In this document: one piece after another, positions 25,470 through 33,651 of the stretch
How the letters are laid out: every line of letters begins with the position of its first letter
Position numbering within the stretch: position 1 is the stretch's first letter
Assembly (NCBI GenBank): GCA_016932135.1
Contig: JAFGDJ010000033.1
Coordinates: 1-39,975 of the forward strand
Direction of reading: 5' to 3'
DNA: 39,975 nt
DNA from: Spirochaetales bacterium
GTDB taxonomy: Bacteria; Spirochaetota; Spirochaetia; JAFGDJ01
The notes under the pieces: model-generated
What the model was told of the DNA's origin: nothing
Seen by the model: the letters and a program-made list of their open reading frames with translations, nothing else
Database searches by the model: none
Program-made: the position numbers and the translations under genes

Positions 25470-25483
25470 ATTAAACGTTTAAT
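25470..25483. promoter_or_regulatory. LacI operator O1, before GH127
   Basis: ATTAAACGTTTAAT is a perfect 14-bp palindrome ending 21 nt upstream of the GH127 start codon. It shares the AAACGTTT core with three other sites in this intergenic region. Its centre is 61 bp from that of O2. Confidence 0.8.
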
Positions 25484-25530
25484 TATTATTACGATATTTT
25501 GCCTTATTAAGGGCGTTTAATCGCTATTTA

Positions 25531-25544
25531 GTTAAACGTTTAAT
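25531..25544. promoter_or_regulatory. LacI operator O2
   Basis: GTTAAACGTTTAAT holds a perfect 12-bp palindrome. It lies about 13 nt downstream of the -10 box of the GH127 promoter, so over the transcription start. A half site CGTTTAAT sits between O1 and O2 near 25514-25521. Confidence 0.8.
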
Positions 25545-25556
25545 ATCAATAACAAC

Positions 25557-25585
25557 AGATTACACCCACCAAAGGTATTTGTAAA
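25557..25585 (-). promoter_or_regulatory. Promoter of the GH127-transporter operon
   Basis: On the minus strand TTTACA (25580-25585) is followed after 17 nt by TAATCT (25557-25562). Operator O2 lies just downstream, a simple repression layout. Confidence 0.6.
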
Positions 25586-25625
25586 GAGAAATTTCACAGT
25601 AAAACCCCTTTTTTATTGAAAAATC

Positions 25626-25654
25626 TTGCTTTTTCTTTCTGCTTCCACTATTAT
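25626..25654 (+). promoter_or_regulatory. Distal promoter of the LacI-GH51 unit
   Basis: TTGCTT (25626-25631) is followed after 17 nt by TATTAT (25649-25654). Operator O3 begins 6 nt after the -10 box, over the start site. Confidence 0.55.
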
Positions 25655-25660
25655 CACTAC

Positions 25661-25674
25661 ATTAAACGTTTTCT
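25661..25674. promoter_or_regulatory. LacI operator O3
   Basis: ATTAAACGTTTTCT keeps the AAACGTTT core and a full left half site; the right half is degenerate. It overlaps the start of the distal promoter. Confidence 0.65.
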
Positions 25675-25733
25675 TTCTGGCGAAGCCGGGGCTTCCAGGG
25701 AAATCTCGCTCCGGAATAATCGATGTCTTCGGA

Positions 25734-25756
25734 TTGAAACGTTTATATGCTATACT
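25734..25756 (+). promoter_or_regulatory. LacI operator O4 and proximal -10 box of the LacI gene
   Basis: TTGAAACGTTTATA (25734-25747) has the AAACGTTT core. A -10 box TATACT follows at 25751-25756, so the operator lies between -35 and -10. RNA would start near 25763, leaving a leader of about 17 nt before the ATG at 25780. This supports self-repression of the regulator. Confidence 0.6.
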
Positions 25757-25779
25757 TGGTTTTAGCGGGGTATGCAATT

Positions 25780-26814
25780 ATGGCGACAATCAGAGAGATT
25801 TCCGAATGCACCGGTGTATCCATCGCCACCGTTTCGAAGGTATTGAACGGCCAACCCGGCGTGAGCCGGGAAACCCAGGAAGCAGTCACGGCCGCCGCGA
25901 AAAAACTGAACTATCGGCCCAATCTCAATGCCCGCCACCTGAAAACCGGCATGAGTCGAACTCTCGGTATCATCGCCGAAGACCTGACGGTTTTCAACGC
26001 TCCCGGGATTATCGACGGTATCGGCGTCTGCTGTGAAACCCGCAACTATCATTATATCCTGGGAAACCTCCGTTTTAACAAACGCTTCGGCCACGATCCG
26101 GACTACGGGCAACAGAAGTCCGAATTGGTGCTGGATATGATGAATGAAATGCTGTCGAAGCAGGTGGACGGGATTCTGTATATCGGATGCCACAGTCACG
26201 TTGTCGCTCCTCTTTCCGAACAAAAGGACACTCGCTTTGTCTGCGCCTATTGCTACAGCGAAAATCCCGAGATCCCCGACGTGATTTACGATGACCGTGA
26301 AGCCGCCCGTAAAGTCGCGGAACTGCTGATCGCGAAAGGACACAGCAGGATAGGAATTCTGGCAGGCTCAAGAGACTCCTGTCACACTGAAAACCGTCTT
26401 CTGGGCTTCCAGGAGGCTCTGTTCGAACATAACATCCCCTACAATCCTCACTTTACCTGTTATGGTGATTGGGAACGCGACCAGGGATACACCAAGGCAG
26501 CCGAGCTTCTTGCCCAAGGGGTTACCGCCATCTTCGCGCATAACGACCTTATGGCTATTGGTGTAATTGACTATTGCAACCAGCAGGGGGTTGAGGTCGG
26601 AAAGGATCTGGCATTGATAGGCTTCGACGACCGGGAGATTGCCTCGGTCTGCCGCCCTAGCCTGTCCACCGTGGCGTTACCCCTCTTCGAAATCGGCCAC
26701 ACCTCCGCCGACGTTATGTTGGACATGATAGAAAAAGACATTCAACCCGAAACTCATGAAATTCTCCTCGGCTGTAATATCGTGGAACGGGAATCCACCG
26801 GTTACACCCGGTGA
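25780..26814 (+). CDS. LacI-family regulator, probable arabinofuranoside repressor
   Basis: 344 residues from the ATG at 25780; an in-frame ATG at 25747 would fall on the -10 box. The N-terminal helix-turn-helix is TIREISECTGVSIATVSKVLNG (shown here in part), followed by the hinge and a periplasmic-binding-type effector domain. It diverges from the GH127 operon and is followed directly by GH51, so it should control both units through the four AAACGTTT sites. The effector is probably an arabinoside or L-arabinose, by inference. Gap to GH51 is seven bases. Confidence 0.9.
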   Translation: MATIREISECTGVSIATVSKVLNGQPGVSRETQEAVTAAAKKLNYRPNLNARHLKTGMSRTLGIIAEDLTVFNAPGIIDGIGVCCETRNYHYILGNLRFNKRFGHDPDYGQQKSELVLDMMNEMLSKQVDGILYIGCHSHVVAPLSEQKDTRFVCAYCYSENPEIPDVIYDDREAARKVAELLIAKGHSRIGILAGSRDSCHTENRLLGFQEALFEHNIPYNPHFTCYGDWERDQGYTKAAELLAQGVTAIFAHNDLMAIGVIDYCNQQGVEVGKDLALIGFDDREIASVCRPSLSTVALPLFEIGHTSADVMLDMIEKDIQPETHEILLGCNIVERESTGYTR

Positions 26815-26821
26815 GATGCCC

Positions 26822-28318
26822 ATGAATACCTCTCTTCATCTGAACAGCCGGAACATCATCTCGGTCATTGACGACCGCCTTTACAGTTCCTTCATCGAGC
26901 ACATGGGCCGGGCCGTGTACACGGGAATCTACGAACCGGATCATCCCACCGCCGATGCCGACGGTTTTCGATGTGACGTGGCGGAGCATGTCCGAGCCCT
27001 GCGTCTTTCCCACATTCGCTATCCCGGGGGAAATTTCCTGTCGGGCTACCGCTGGGAAGATGGCGTGGGCGACCGCTCTTCCCGGCCGGTCCGGCGGGAC
27101 CTGGCGTGGTTTGCCCTGGAACCGAACTGGGTGGGGATCAACGAATTCATCGCCTACTGCCGCGGGAACGGAATCGAGCCCATGATCGGGGTGAACCTGG
27201 GCACCCGCGCGGCCCAGGACGCGGTAAACCTGCTGGAATACTGTAACGTGGAAAAGGGAACCTATTACAGCGACCTGCGCCGTTCCCACGGCTATGAAGA
27301 AGCCCACCGGATAGGCTTGTGGTGTCTCGGAAACGAAATGGACGGCCCGTGGCAGATAGGCGCCAAAACCGCGGAGGAATACGGCCGCATCGCCTGCGAA
27401 ACCGCCAAGATGATGAAGTGGATGGATCCTTCCATCGAACTGGTCGTCTGCGGGAGTTCCTTCCGGGACATGCCCACCTTTGGCGCCTGGGAACGGACGG
27501 TTCTGGCGCACTGCTGGGACTACGTGGATTACCTGTCCCTTCACCAGTACTATCAGAATAACGACGGAGACGTACCCTCCTTCCTGGCCCGGAGCGTAGA
27601 AATGGATGCCTTCATAAAAGAAGTCGCGTCGATCTGCGCAGAGGAAAAGACCCGCCGGGGTTCGGACCACGACGTGAGGCTTTCCTTCGACGAGTGGAAT
27701 GTCTGGTATCATTTTCGTAAAGCCGGCAGATATCCCGAAAAATGGATCTTCCCCCGCCCCATCGAAGAGGAAACCTACGATTTTGCCGACGCCCTGCTGG
27801 TGGGGAGTATGCTGACAACGTTACTCAACAACGCCGACACGGTGAAGATAGCCTGCCTCGCCCAGTTGGTCAACGTCATCGCGCCGATTATGACAGAGAG
27901 TGGCGGCCAATGCTGGCTTCAAACCATTTATTATCCCTTTCTGTATACGTCTCTCCACGGGCGGGGCATTGCCCTTCGTCCGGAGGTTGAATGCCCGGTT
28001 TACCAATGCGCTCTCGGCGAAGGGGTTCCCACCGTGGACTGTGCCGCCGTTCTTTCGAGTGATAAAAAGGAACTGACTGTTTTTCTGGTGAACAAGGACC
28101 TGAAAAACCCGTCGGCCTGCAGGATGACTCTTGAGGGTCTGAAGCCCGCAAAAGCGGGGGACCACCTGGCCCTTTCTGCGTCCCTGGATTCCGTCAACAC
28201 GGCGGACGCCTCGCCTGTCCTGCCGCGGAAGGTTTCCGATACGAAGTCCATCAACAACGGTATCACCTTCACCCTGGAAGCTGCTTCCTGGAACATGATC
28301 CGCCTACCGTTGATCTAA
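26822..28318 (+). CDS. Alpha-L-arabinofuranosidase, GH51 family
   Basis: 498 residues, no signal peptide, so intracellular. Acid/base Glu172 lies in CLGNEMDGPW and the nucleophile Glu291 in SFDEWNVWY, both standard for GH51. A (beta/alpha)8 barrel fills residues 40-350 and a beta-sandwich the C-terminus. The start is ATG at 26822, two codons after another ATG at 26816; GGTGAG at the end of the LacI gene gives better spacing to 26822. It removes alpha-linked arabinofuranosyl units, complementing the beta-specific GH127 across the divergent promoter. A 60-nt convergent gap separates it from the second LacI gene. Confidence 0.94.
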   Translation: MNTSLHLNSRNIISVIDDRLYSSFIEHMGRAVYTGIYEPDHPTADADGFRCDVAEHVRALRLSHIRYPGGNFLSGYRWEDGVGDRSSRPVRRDLAWFALEPNWVGINEFIAYCRGNGIEPMIGVNLGTRAAQDAVNLLEYCNVEKGTYYSDLRRSHGYEEAHRIGLWCLGNEMDGPWQIGAKTAEEYGRIACETAKMMKWMDPSIELVVCGSSFRDMPTFGAWERTVLAHCWDYVDYLSLHQYYQNNDGDVPSFLARSVEMDAFIKEVASICAEEKTRRGSDHDVRLSFDEWNVWYHFRKAGRYPEKWIFPRPIEEETYDFADALLVGSMLTTLLNNADTVKIACLAQLVNVIAPIMTESGGQCWLQTIYYPFLYTSLHGRGIALRPEVECPVYQCALGEGVPTVDCAAVLSSDKKELTVFLVNKDLKNPSACRMTLEGLKPAKAGDHLALSASLDSVNTADASPVLPRKVSDTKSINNGITFTLEAASWNMIRLPLI

Positions 28319-28378
28319 ATCGAAGAGACTCCGGAGATCTTCCGGAATGATTCGAAAAGTTCATTCCCGGGAAGTTTT

Positions 28379-29446
28379 CTAAAAGGATTCCTCCCCGGAA
28401 GACAGGCAGTTTTCCGGTGAAAGGATGTCCACCGGCAGGATAACCTGGTCCGGAATATCCTGTTTCGCTCCGTAGGCCCGGTGAAGGTTGCTGAGGGCCT
28501 GGGACGCCTGGTAGTCCGGCCGCTGGGAAAGAAGGAAGGCGATTTCCCCTTCCTTCAGCAGGCGAAGGTTTTCATCCACCGGATCGAACCCCACCGCCTC
28601 AACATCTTTAAAGTGAAGATTTCGACAGGCGGACACATAGAGATGGGTGGTGGCATTGGGCACGAAGAGCCCCAAGCCCCTGCCGGCACCGCGGATCGAT
28701 TCCTTAAGCAGGGCTTCGGCCTCTTTCAGAGAGTCCGTGTCTTTCCCGACGATCCTCCGGGGCTCCGGAAGATTTTTTTTTCGATAATACTCGAAAAATC
28801 CCTCTACCCGGCGGCTGATATGATGCTCCCCCTCCGAAAGATCAACCACATAGACGGGTTTTTCAGGGCTCACCAGCAGCGACATCAGTCTGCCCGCCAG
28901 GGAACCGGCCATGTAGTTATCCGGTCCGATAAAACTGTAGATATCCAGATCCTGTACCACCCGGCGATCGGGAACATCGGTATCGAAGAGCACGATATTG
29001 CGCCCCAGGGCCTGCCGGGCCAGGGTATCCCTGAAAGGACCGGGAACCACCGGGGCTAAAACGTACCCGGCGCAGGCCGCCTCTTCAGCCTTCTGAAGGG
29101 TCAGAGCAATATCGCCCTCGGAAAAACGATCAAAGAGGAAATATTCAATATCCACGCCCTGGGGATGGAGATCCTTTTCGCAGGAAACCAGGCCGTCCAT
29201 ACAGAGCTTCCAGTACCCCGAATCTTGCTCCGGCCTGGGCATGAGAACGCCGTAGCGGATCCGGCTTCCTTTTTTCAGCCGGGAGGCAAACATATCGGTC
29301 TGGTATCCCGTCTCCCGGATTATGGAAAGAACCTTCAGGCGGGTTTCCTCGCTGACCCTGCCGCGTTTATGGACGACCCTGTCCACGGTACCTATGGAGA
29401 CACCGGCCAAACGGGCGATATCTTTAATCGTGACCCTGTTCATCAT
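28379..29446 (-). CDS. LacI-family regulator, last gene of araA-araD operon
   Basis: 355 residues; ATG at 29446 or 29443. The helix-turn-helix TIKDIARLAGVSIGTVDRVV is followed by a ribose-binding-protein-like effector domain (YGVLMPRPEQDSGYW onward), of the type that binds a free sugar. It follows araD by 30 nt on the same strand. The operator at 31760-31777, overlapping the araA promoter, is its most likely target, which would make the operon self-regulated. It is clearly different from the first LacI protein. Confidence 0.9.
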   Translation of the reverse strand: MMNRVTIKDIARLAGVSIGTVDRVVHKRGRVSEETRLKVLSIIRETGYQTDMFASRLKKGSRIRYGVLMPRPEQDSGYWKLCMDGLVSCEKDLHPQGVDIEYFLFDRFSEGDIALTLQKAEEAACAGYVLAPVVPGPFRDTLARQALGRNIVLFDTDVPDRRVVQDLDIYSFIGPDNYMAGSLAGRLMSLLVSPEKPVYVVDLSEGEHHISRRVEGFFEYYRKKNLPEPRRIVGKDTDSLKEAEALLKESIRGAGRGLGLFVPNATTHLYVSACRNLHFKDVEAVGFDPVDENLRLLKEGEIAFLLSQRPDYQASQALSNLHRAYGAKQDIPDQVILPVDILSPENCLSSGEESF

Positions 29447-29476
29447 TGCTAGTGTAGCCTTTTTTTGCCCGGTGTG

Positions 29477-30181
29477 TCATTCCTGGCCGTAGTAGGCCCC
29501 CGGACCGTGCTTCCTGGTAAAATGCTTATCTATGAGATACCCGGGTAAGGGAGGTTTCTGTCCTCCTGCGAGAATTTCGGTAAACATCGCCATCCGGGCG
29601 AGTTCTTCCAACACCGCGGCGTTGTACAGAGCCTCATCCGGGTTTTTCCCCCAGGTAAAGGGACCGTGTCCCTCGATGAGAACCATGCTGCAGTGCCGGC
29701 TGTCCAGGTTCAGCTTCTCGAAATGCTCTATGATCTGGTAAGCTGTTTCCTTTTCATATTCTCCGGTGATCCGATCCCGCCGCATCACCGGCGCGCAGGG
29801 AATTTCCACCGAACAGTGATCGGCGTGGGTGGTTCCATAGACCGGAATTGCCCGGCCGGACTGGGCCCAGGCGGTGGCGTAGGTTGAGTGGGTATGCACG
29901 ATGCTCCGAAGGCCGGGGAAGGCTCGATAGAGGTGAAGGTGGGTCGGCGTATCACTGGAGGGGCGCAGGATCCCCTCCAGCACCTGACCGTCCAGGTCGA
30001 GGACAACTATCTTCTCTTCGGTCAATTCGTTGTAGCTCACGCCGGAGGGTTTTATGGCTACCGCCCGGAGGTCCGGATCGAAGACGGAAAGATTGCCGAA
30101 GGTAAACATGGCCAGGCCGAGGGTCGGAATAGCCGCGTTCCCCTTCAGGGTCTTGGCCTTCAGTTCCTTGTATCGGCTCAT
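29477..30181 (-). CDS. araD: L-ribulose-5-phosphate 4-epimerase
   Basis: 234 residues, full length for AraD. Zinc-binding histidines are in HTHSTYATAWAQSG (residues near 96 and 98) and near HGPFTWGK (about 171). GNLSV and KPSGV are substrate-binding signatures. It converts L-ribulose 5-phosphate to D-xylulose 5-phosphate, feeding the pentose phosphate pathway. Start ATG at 30181, three bases after araA, with GGGGAGAGG inside the end of araA. No ribulokinase gene lies between or beside araA and araD. Confidence 0.96.
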   Translation of the reverse strand: MSRYKELKAKTLKGNAAIPTLGLAMFTFGNLSVFDPDLRAVAIKPSGVSYNELTEEKIVVLDLDGQVLEGILRPSSDTPTHLHLYRAFPGLRSIVHTHSTYATAWAQSGRAIPVYGTTHADHCSVEIPCAPVMRRDRITGEYEKETAYQIIEHFEKLNLDSRHCSMVLIEGHGPFTWGKNPDEALYNAAVLEELARMAMFTEILAGGQKPPLPGYLIDKHFTRKHGPGAYYGQE

Positions 30182-30184
30182 CGG

Positions 30185-31696
30185 TTATACGCCTCTCCCC
30201 GCGGCAAGACGGCTTATCACCAGGTCTCGTTCCAGTTCCCTGGCGGTGGTATCACGACCGATGCGGATCAGTTCGATACCGCTCATACCGGCGAAGTCCG
30301 CTATATGCCCGGCATTCAGGGCCGTACTGAAGACCGTGTGATGGGCTCCCCCGGCGAGGATCCATCCCTCCAGGCCGGTCTTGAAATCGGGCAGGGGTGT
30401 CCACAGAACCCGGGCTACCGGGAGGCGGGGCATCGGTCTATCGGGGCGGTGGGCCTGGACCTCGTTCAAAACCAGACGGAAGCGGTTCCCCATATCTACC
30501 AGGGAAACGTTGAAGGCCTCGCCCCCTTCACCGTCGAAGACCAGGCGGGCCGGGTCATCCTTACCGCCGATGCCCAGGGGATGGACCTGTATTTCGGGTC
30601 TGGTATCTTTCCGGCAGATACTCGGGCAGACCTCGAGCATATGAGCCCCCAGAACCTTGGGATCCGCAGGGTCGAGGTTGTAGGTATAGTCCTCCATAAA
30701 ACTCGTTCCCCCCGGAAGACCTTTCGCCATGACCTTGCACGAGCGGACCATGGCGGCATGCTTCCAGTCACCCTCGGCGCCGAAGCCGTATCCTTCGTAC
30801 ATGAGGTCCTGTACCGCCAGTCCGGGAAGCTGGGGCAGGCCGTGGAGGTCTTCGAAGGTGGTGGTAAAGGCTCCGAACCTGCCCTCTTGCAGGAACATTT
30901 TCAACCCTTGTTCGATCTCCGCTTGAACCTCGATTCGTTTTCTCGTCACGGGATCAGACAGGAAGGATGGATCGACGGTGTACCGCCGGGTATAGAGGTC
31001 CATCTGCTCATCCACCATTCCCCGATTTACGCTGCGCACCCGCTCGACCAGATCGCCGACGCCGAAACCGTCGATCCTCATCCCCAGGGCAATCTGAGCC
31101 GCCACCTTGTCTCCCTCCGTGACGGCTACATCCCTCATATTGTCGCCGAATCTGGCCACCCGAAGATTACGCATTTCATCCAAGCCGGCGGCGGCCCGCA
31201 TCCACCGGTCGATCTCCGACTGGACCCCCTTATCCTTCCAGAAGCCGGCAATAACCCGTCGGGGAATCCCCAGCCGGGCTCCGATATGACCGTATTCACG
31301 GTCACCGTGGGCGCTCTGGTTGAGGTTCATGAAATCCATATCGATACTGTCCCAGGGAATGTCCCGGTTGAACTGGGTGTGCAGGTGGAGGAGGGGTTTC
31401 GTCAAGGCAGACAGTCCCCGGATCCACATCTTAGCCGGGGAGAAGGTGTGCATCCAGGTGATGACACCGATACACGCGCTATTCGCCCCCGCGGAAATGA
31501 GGGTTTCGGCAATACCTTCGCCGGTTAGGACCACCGGTTTCCATACGACGGGCACCGAGGTCAGATCAGAGGCGTTCAGTTCATCCACCATACTGCGGCT
31601 GTGCGCGGCTACCTCCGTGAGGACCTCTTCACCGTAGAGGTTCTGGCTCCCCGTGACAAACCAGACTTCTTTTCCCTTAAATCCTTCTGTATTCAT
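30185..31696 (-). CDS. araA: L-arabinose isomerase
   Basis: 503 residues, the usual length. The family sequence is recognisable from the start (EVWFVTGSQNLYGEEVL) through the active-site region with WMHTFSPAKMW, the metal-binding Glu in GEGDWK-like context (AEGDWKHAAM), FMEDYTYN and HHTVFS. It interconverts L-arabinose and L-ribulose with Mn2+. The start is ATG at 31696 behind GAGGAGAGG. It is the first gene of the araA-araD-LacI operon. Confidence 0.97.
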   Translation of the reverse strand: MNTEGFKGKEVWFVTGSQNLYGEEVLTEVAAHSRSMVDELNASDLTSVPVVWKPVVLTGEGIAETLISAGANSACIGVITWMHTFSPAKMWIRGLSALTKPLLHLHTQFNRDIPWDSIDMDFMNLNQSAHGDREYGHIGARLGIPRRVIAGFWKDKGVQSEIDRWMRAAAGLDEMRNLRVARFGDNMRDVAVTEGDKVAAQIALGMRIDGFGVGDLVERVRSVNRGMVDEQMDLYTRRYTVDPSFLSDPVTRKRIEVQAEIEQGLKMFLQEGRFGAFTTTFEDLHGLPQLPGLAVQDLMYEGYGFGAEGDWKHAAMVRSCKVMAKGLPGGTSFMEDYTYNLDPADPKVLGAHMLEVCPSICRKDTRPEIQVHPLGIGGKDDPARLVFDGEGGEAFNVSLVDMGNRFRLVLNEVQAHRPDRPMPRLPVARVLWTPLPDFKTGLEGWILAGGAHHTVFSTALNAGHIADFAGMSGIELIRIGRDTTARELERDLVISRLAAGRGV

Positions 31697-31759
31697 ATTC
31701 CTCTCCTCAGCAACGAAAGCCGCTCACCCCCACTCTCACGACCGGGAAAGCGATAAATT

Positions 31760-31777
31760 TGCGTGTACGTTAACGCA
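31760..31777. promoter_or_regulatory. Operator overlapping the araA promoter
   Basis: TGCGTGTACGTTAACGCA is an inverted repeat matching its complement at 14 of 18 positions, with perfect TGCGT/ACGCA arms. It begins at the last base of the -10 box and covers the start site. It is the probable site of the LacI protein at 28379-29446. Confidence 0.65.
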
Positions 31778-31805
31778 TTATAGCGCACAAAACCCGGTGT
31801 GTCAA
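31777..31805 (-). promoter_or_regulatory. araA promoter (perfect consensus)
   Basis: On the minus strand TTGACA (31800-31805) and TATAAT (31777-31782) are separated by exactly 17 nt. The start is near 31770, giving a leader of about 75 nt. The strength of the promoter implies tight control by the overlapping operator. Confidence 0.88.
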
Positions 31806-31844
31806 ATTCTTATCTAATCTCTTCTCGAAAAGGGGGGGGTCTCC

Positions 31845-33212
31845 CTAAAGCTCGGCAGCCGCCTTTTTCGCTCTCCAAGAGGTAAACACCATCATGCCGA
31901 TCACCACGGGAATCGAGATCATCGCCACTGTATTTCCATTAAAAAGATGAAAAAGGAGGAACCGCAGGTGATTCCCGCCGTCGGTAAACGCGGTGATCTC
32001 CTGGTGTGCCGCCAAAGCGGTCATTTCCCTGTTACCCGTTTCCAGGGCAAGCCTGGTAAACAAAGGAGCAAACCGGCTGGCGATAATCATAAAGGTCGCT
32101 ACCACCGGGATTCCCGTTATCACGCTCCGCAGTACGTTTCCCCGGTGTACGATAACCGTCAGGGACATAATGGAAAGCAGGTTCGGCAGGTCCCCCAGGG
32201 GCAGGGTTTTGTTTCCCGGCACGATAAAGGCAAGAAGCAGCGAAAGGGGCATGAGCAGGAGTCCCGTCAGAATGACGGATTTTGACTCCATCAGGATGCC
32301 CGTATCGACCGCCACATTCAAACCCTTCCGCCGGGGAAACCTCCGGGTAATCGTTTCCTGCAGTACCCCGGTGACCGCGGTAATTCCCCGGGCAATAAGG
32401 CCGGCGCACACGGGCAGCAGGAACATCACTGCCGCAATATTGATGCTTGTCTTGAGAATATCCTTCAGCGGGTAACCGGCAAAACCGCCGAGAAGCAGGC
32501 CGAGGAGAACCCCGATAATCATCGGCTCACTGAAAAAATCCGACAGGGAGCCGCTCCTTTCATTTTTCGAGGGATTGACCTTAAGCCGCCTGAACCCGGG
32601 AATCCTGTCGTACAGAGCTTCCATGGTGACGGCGAAGGGAAGGAGCCCCACCACTGAGACGGGAGAAATAGTAACCCCCGTAAGGCCGGTTTCACGTTTT
32701 ACGAAGGGTGCCGCCCAGTCTCCGTTTTTTATCGTATAGACGGCGATCAAGAGAACCGAGAGGAGAGCGAGAAACATATTTTCGCTGGTGCCGAAAATCA
32801 GAGCCCCGATGAGAGCGAAGTGCCAGTAATTCCAGATATCGATATAGATGGTTTTCGTTACGCCCAACAACAGCATCAGGATATTCACGAACATCACCAG
32901 CAGAATGGAAAGGGGGGCTACCGGGGAACTCCAGGTTATGGCCGCCAGAGGAACCCATCCCACATCCAGAACGGGGAACTCAAATCCCCACCGCGCAACC
33001 ATCGAGGCGACCGCCGGTTGAATGATTCCCACGAAATAGGCGAAAACAATGAAGACTCCCGCGAAACCCACACCCAGTTTCAGAGCGGCCATAAAGGCAT
33101 GGCGAACCTTCATTCCGACAAGGAGCCCGATAATGAAAATGAAGAAGGGCAGCATAACGTAGGCTTCAAATTCGAAGAACCCATGAATCACCGAGGTGAG
33201 AAAATCCATCAT
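31845..33212 (-). CDS. PTS galactitol-type transporter IIC component (GatC-like)
   Basis: 455 residues, very hydrophobic, with about ten to twelve membrane segments. GTSENMFLALLS and the GLSGVTISP-like stretch (TGLTGVTISPVS) are typical of EIIC of the galactitol family. In E. coli GatC works with GatA and GatB to import and phosphorylate galactitol. No IIA or IIB gene is in the window, so this is an orphan or uses partners from elsewhere. It ends about 40 nt upstream of the araA promoter, on the same strand. The start is ATG at 33212 (or 33209), 12 nt after AAGGAG. Confidence 0.85.
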   Translation of the reverse strand: MMDFLTSVIHGFFEFEAYVMLPFFIFIIGLLVGMKVRHAFMAALKLGVGFAGVFIVFAYFVGIIQPAVASMVARWGFEFPVLDVGWVPLAAITWSSPVAPLSILLVMFVNILMLLLGVTKTIYIDIWNYWHFALIGALIFGTSENMFLALLSVLLIAVYTIKNGDWAAPFVKRETGLTGVTISPVSVVGLLPFAVTMEALYDRIPGFRRLKVNPSKNERSGSLSDFFSEPMIIGVLLGLLLGGFAGYPLKDILKTSINIAAVMFLLPVCAGLIARGITAVTGVLQETITRRFPRRKGLNVAVDTGILMESKSVILTGLLLMPLSLLLAFIVPGNKTLPLGDLPNLLSIMSLTVIVHRGNVLRSVITGIPVVATFMIIASRFAPLFTRLALETGNREMTALAAHQEITAFTDGGNHLRFLLFHLFNGNTVAMISIPVVIGMMVFTSWRAKKAAAEL

Positions 33213-33221
33213 AAGCGTTAT

Positions 33222-33338
33222 CTACTCCTTATGGCTGCGAAGGCGGCACACTCTGCTACCTGTCGTGAGCATTATAATAAACATGACGACAGTGATAAAG
33301 AGAGTAACCGTCATGATCAGGATCAGCAGTCTCACCAC
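33222..33338 (-). CDS. Possible 38-residue single-pass membrane peptide before the PTS IIC gene
   Basis: GTG at 33338 (GTG GTG) opens a frame of 38 codons ending TAG at 33222-33224. It has one strongly hydrophobic stretch of about 20 residues (LLILIMTVTLFITVVMFIIM) and a basic, Cys-containing tail. The AAGGAG that serves the PTS gene lies in its last codons, so the two would be translationally coupled. A weak ribosome site (CAGGG) precedes the start. Against it: a TATAAT inside the frame (33271-33276) could be the real PTS promoter, in which case this peptide is not made from that RNA. Confidence 0.4.
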   Translation of the reverse strand: MVRLLILIMTVTLFITVVMFIIMLTTGSRVCRLRSHKE

Positions 33339-33651
33339 GAAAGGGCCCTGGCAGGCACCTCAGGTCATGTCGGCTCTCAGGCGATAAGGTTAAGACGATT
33401 CAATCACGAGAGTCCCTGTCAACAATTTTTCATTGGTAAAGATGAATCGGAAAAAAATGAAAGACTTGCGTTAAAAAACGAACTTTCTTCCTTCGCCTTG
33501 TACGATCAGCTAATAAAAGCGTAAAATTTCACACTATAATTGATAAGATACTTCATGTACTTCCGTACCTGCAGGCTATAAGATTTTCCATGCTCATTGC
33601 GGCGTTGCCGCTGATCTTTTTTATGTCAATTTGTTTGAAAAGGAGAGTTAC
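33339..33651. other. Intergenic region between PTS IIC and the second ABC operon
   Basis: On the minus strand TTGACA (33417-33422) is a good -35 box but no -10 box fits at 16-18 nt. On the plus strand TATAAT (33535-33540) is a perfect -10 box with a weak -35 (AATAAA at 33512-33517); it is the best candidate promoter for the binding-protein gene. Downstream, GCGGC/GCCGC (33599-33611) followed by a T-run (33616-33622) could be an attenuator in the leader. No gene is supported. Confidence 0.5.

Noticed and set aside
26714-27712. 332-codon open frame on the minus strand opposite GH51
   Set aside because: It is a shadow of the GH51 coding frame, with no family signature; the GH51 active-site motifs show which strand codes.
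29888-31528. 546-codon open frame on the plus strand opposite araA and araD
   Set aside because: It is antisense to two well-recognised enzymes, has no recognisable domain or ribosome site, and is rich in Gly, Pro and Arg as expected from a GC-rich shadow frame.
33417-33422. Minus-strand TTGACA as a full promoter for the PTS IIC gene
   Set aside because: No acceptable -10 box lies at 16-18 nt; a TATAAT nearer the gene (33271-33276) is as likely, so no promoter is called.
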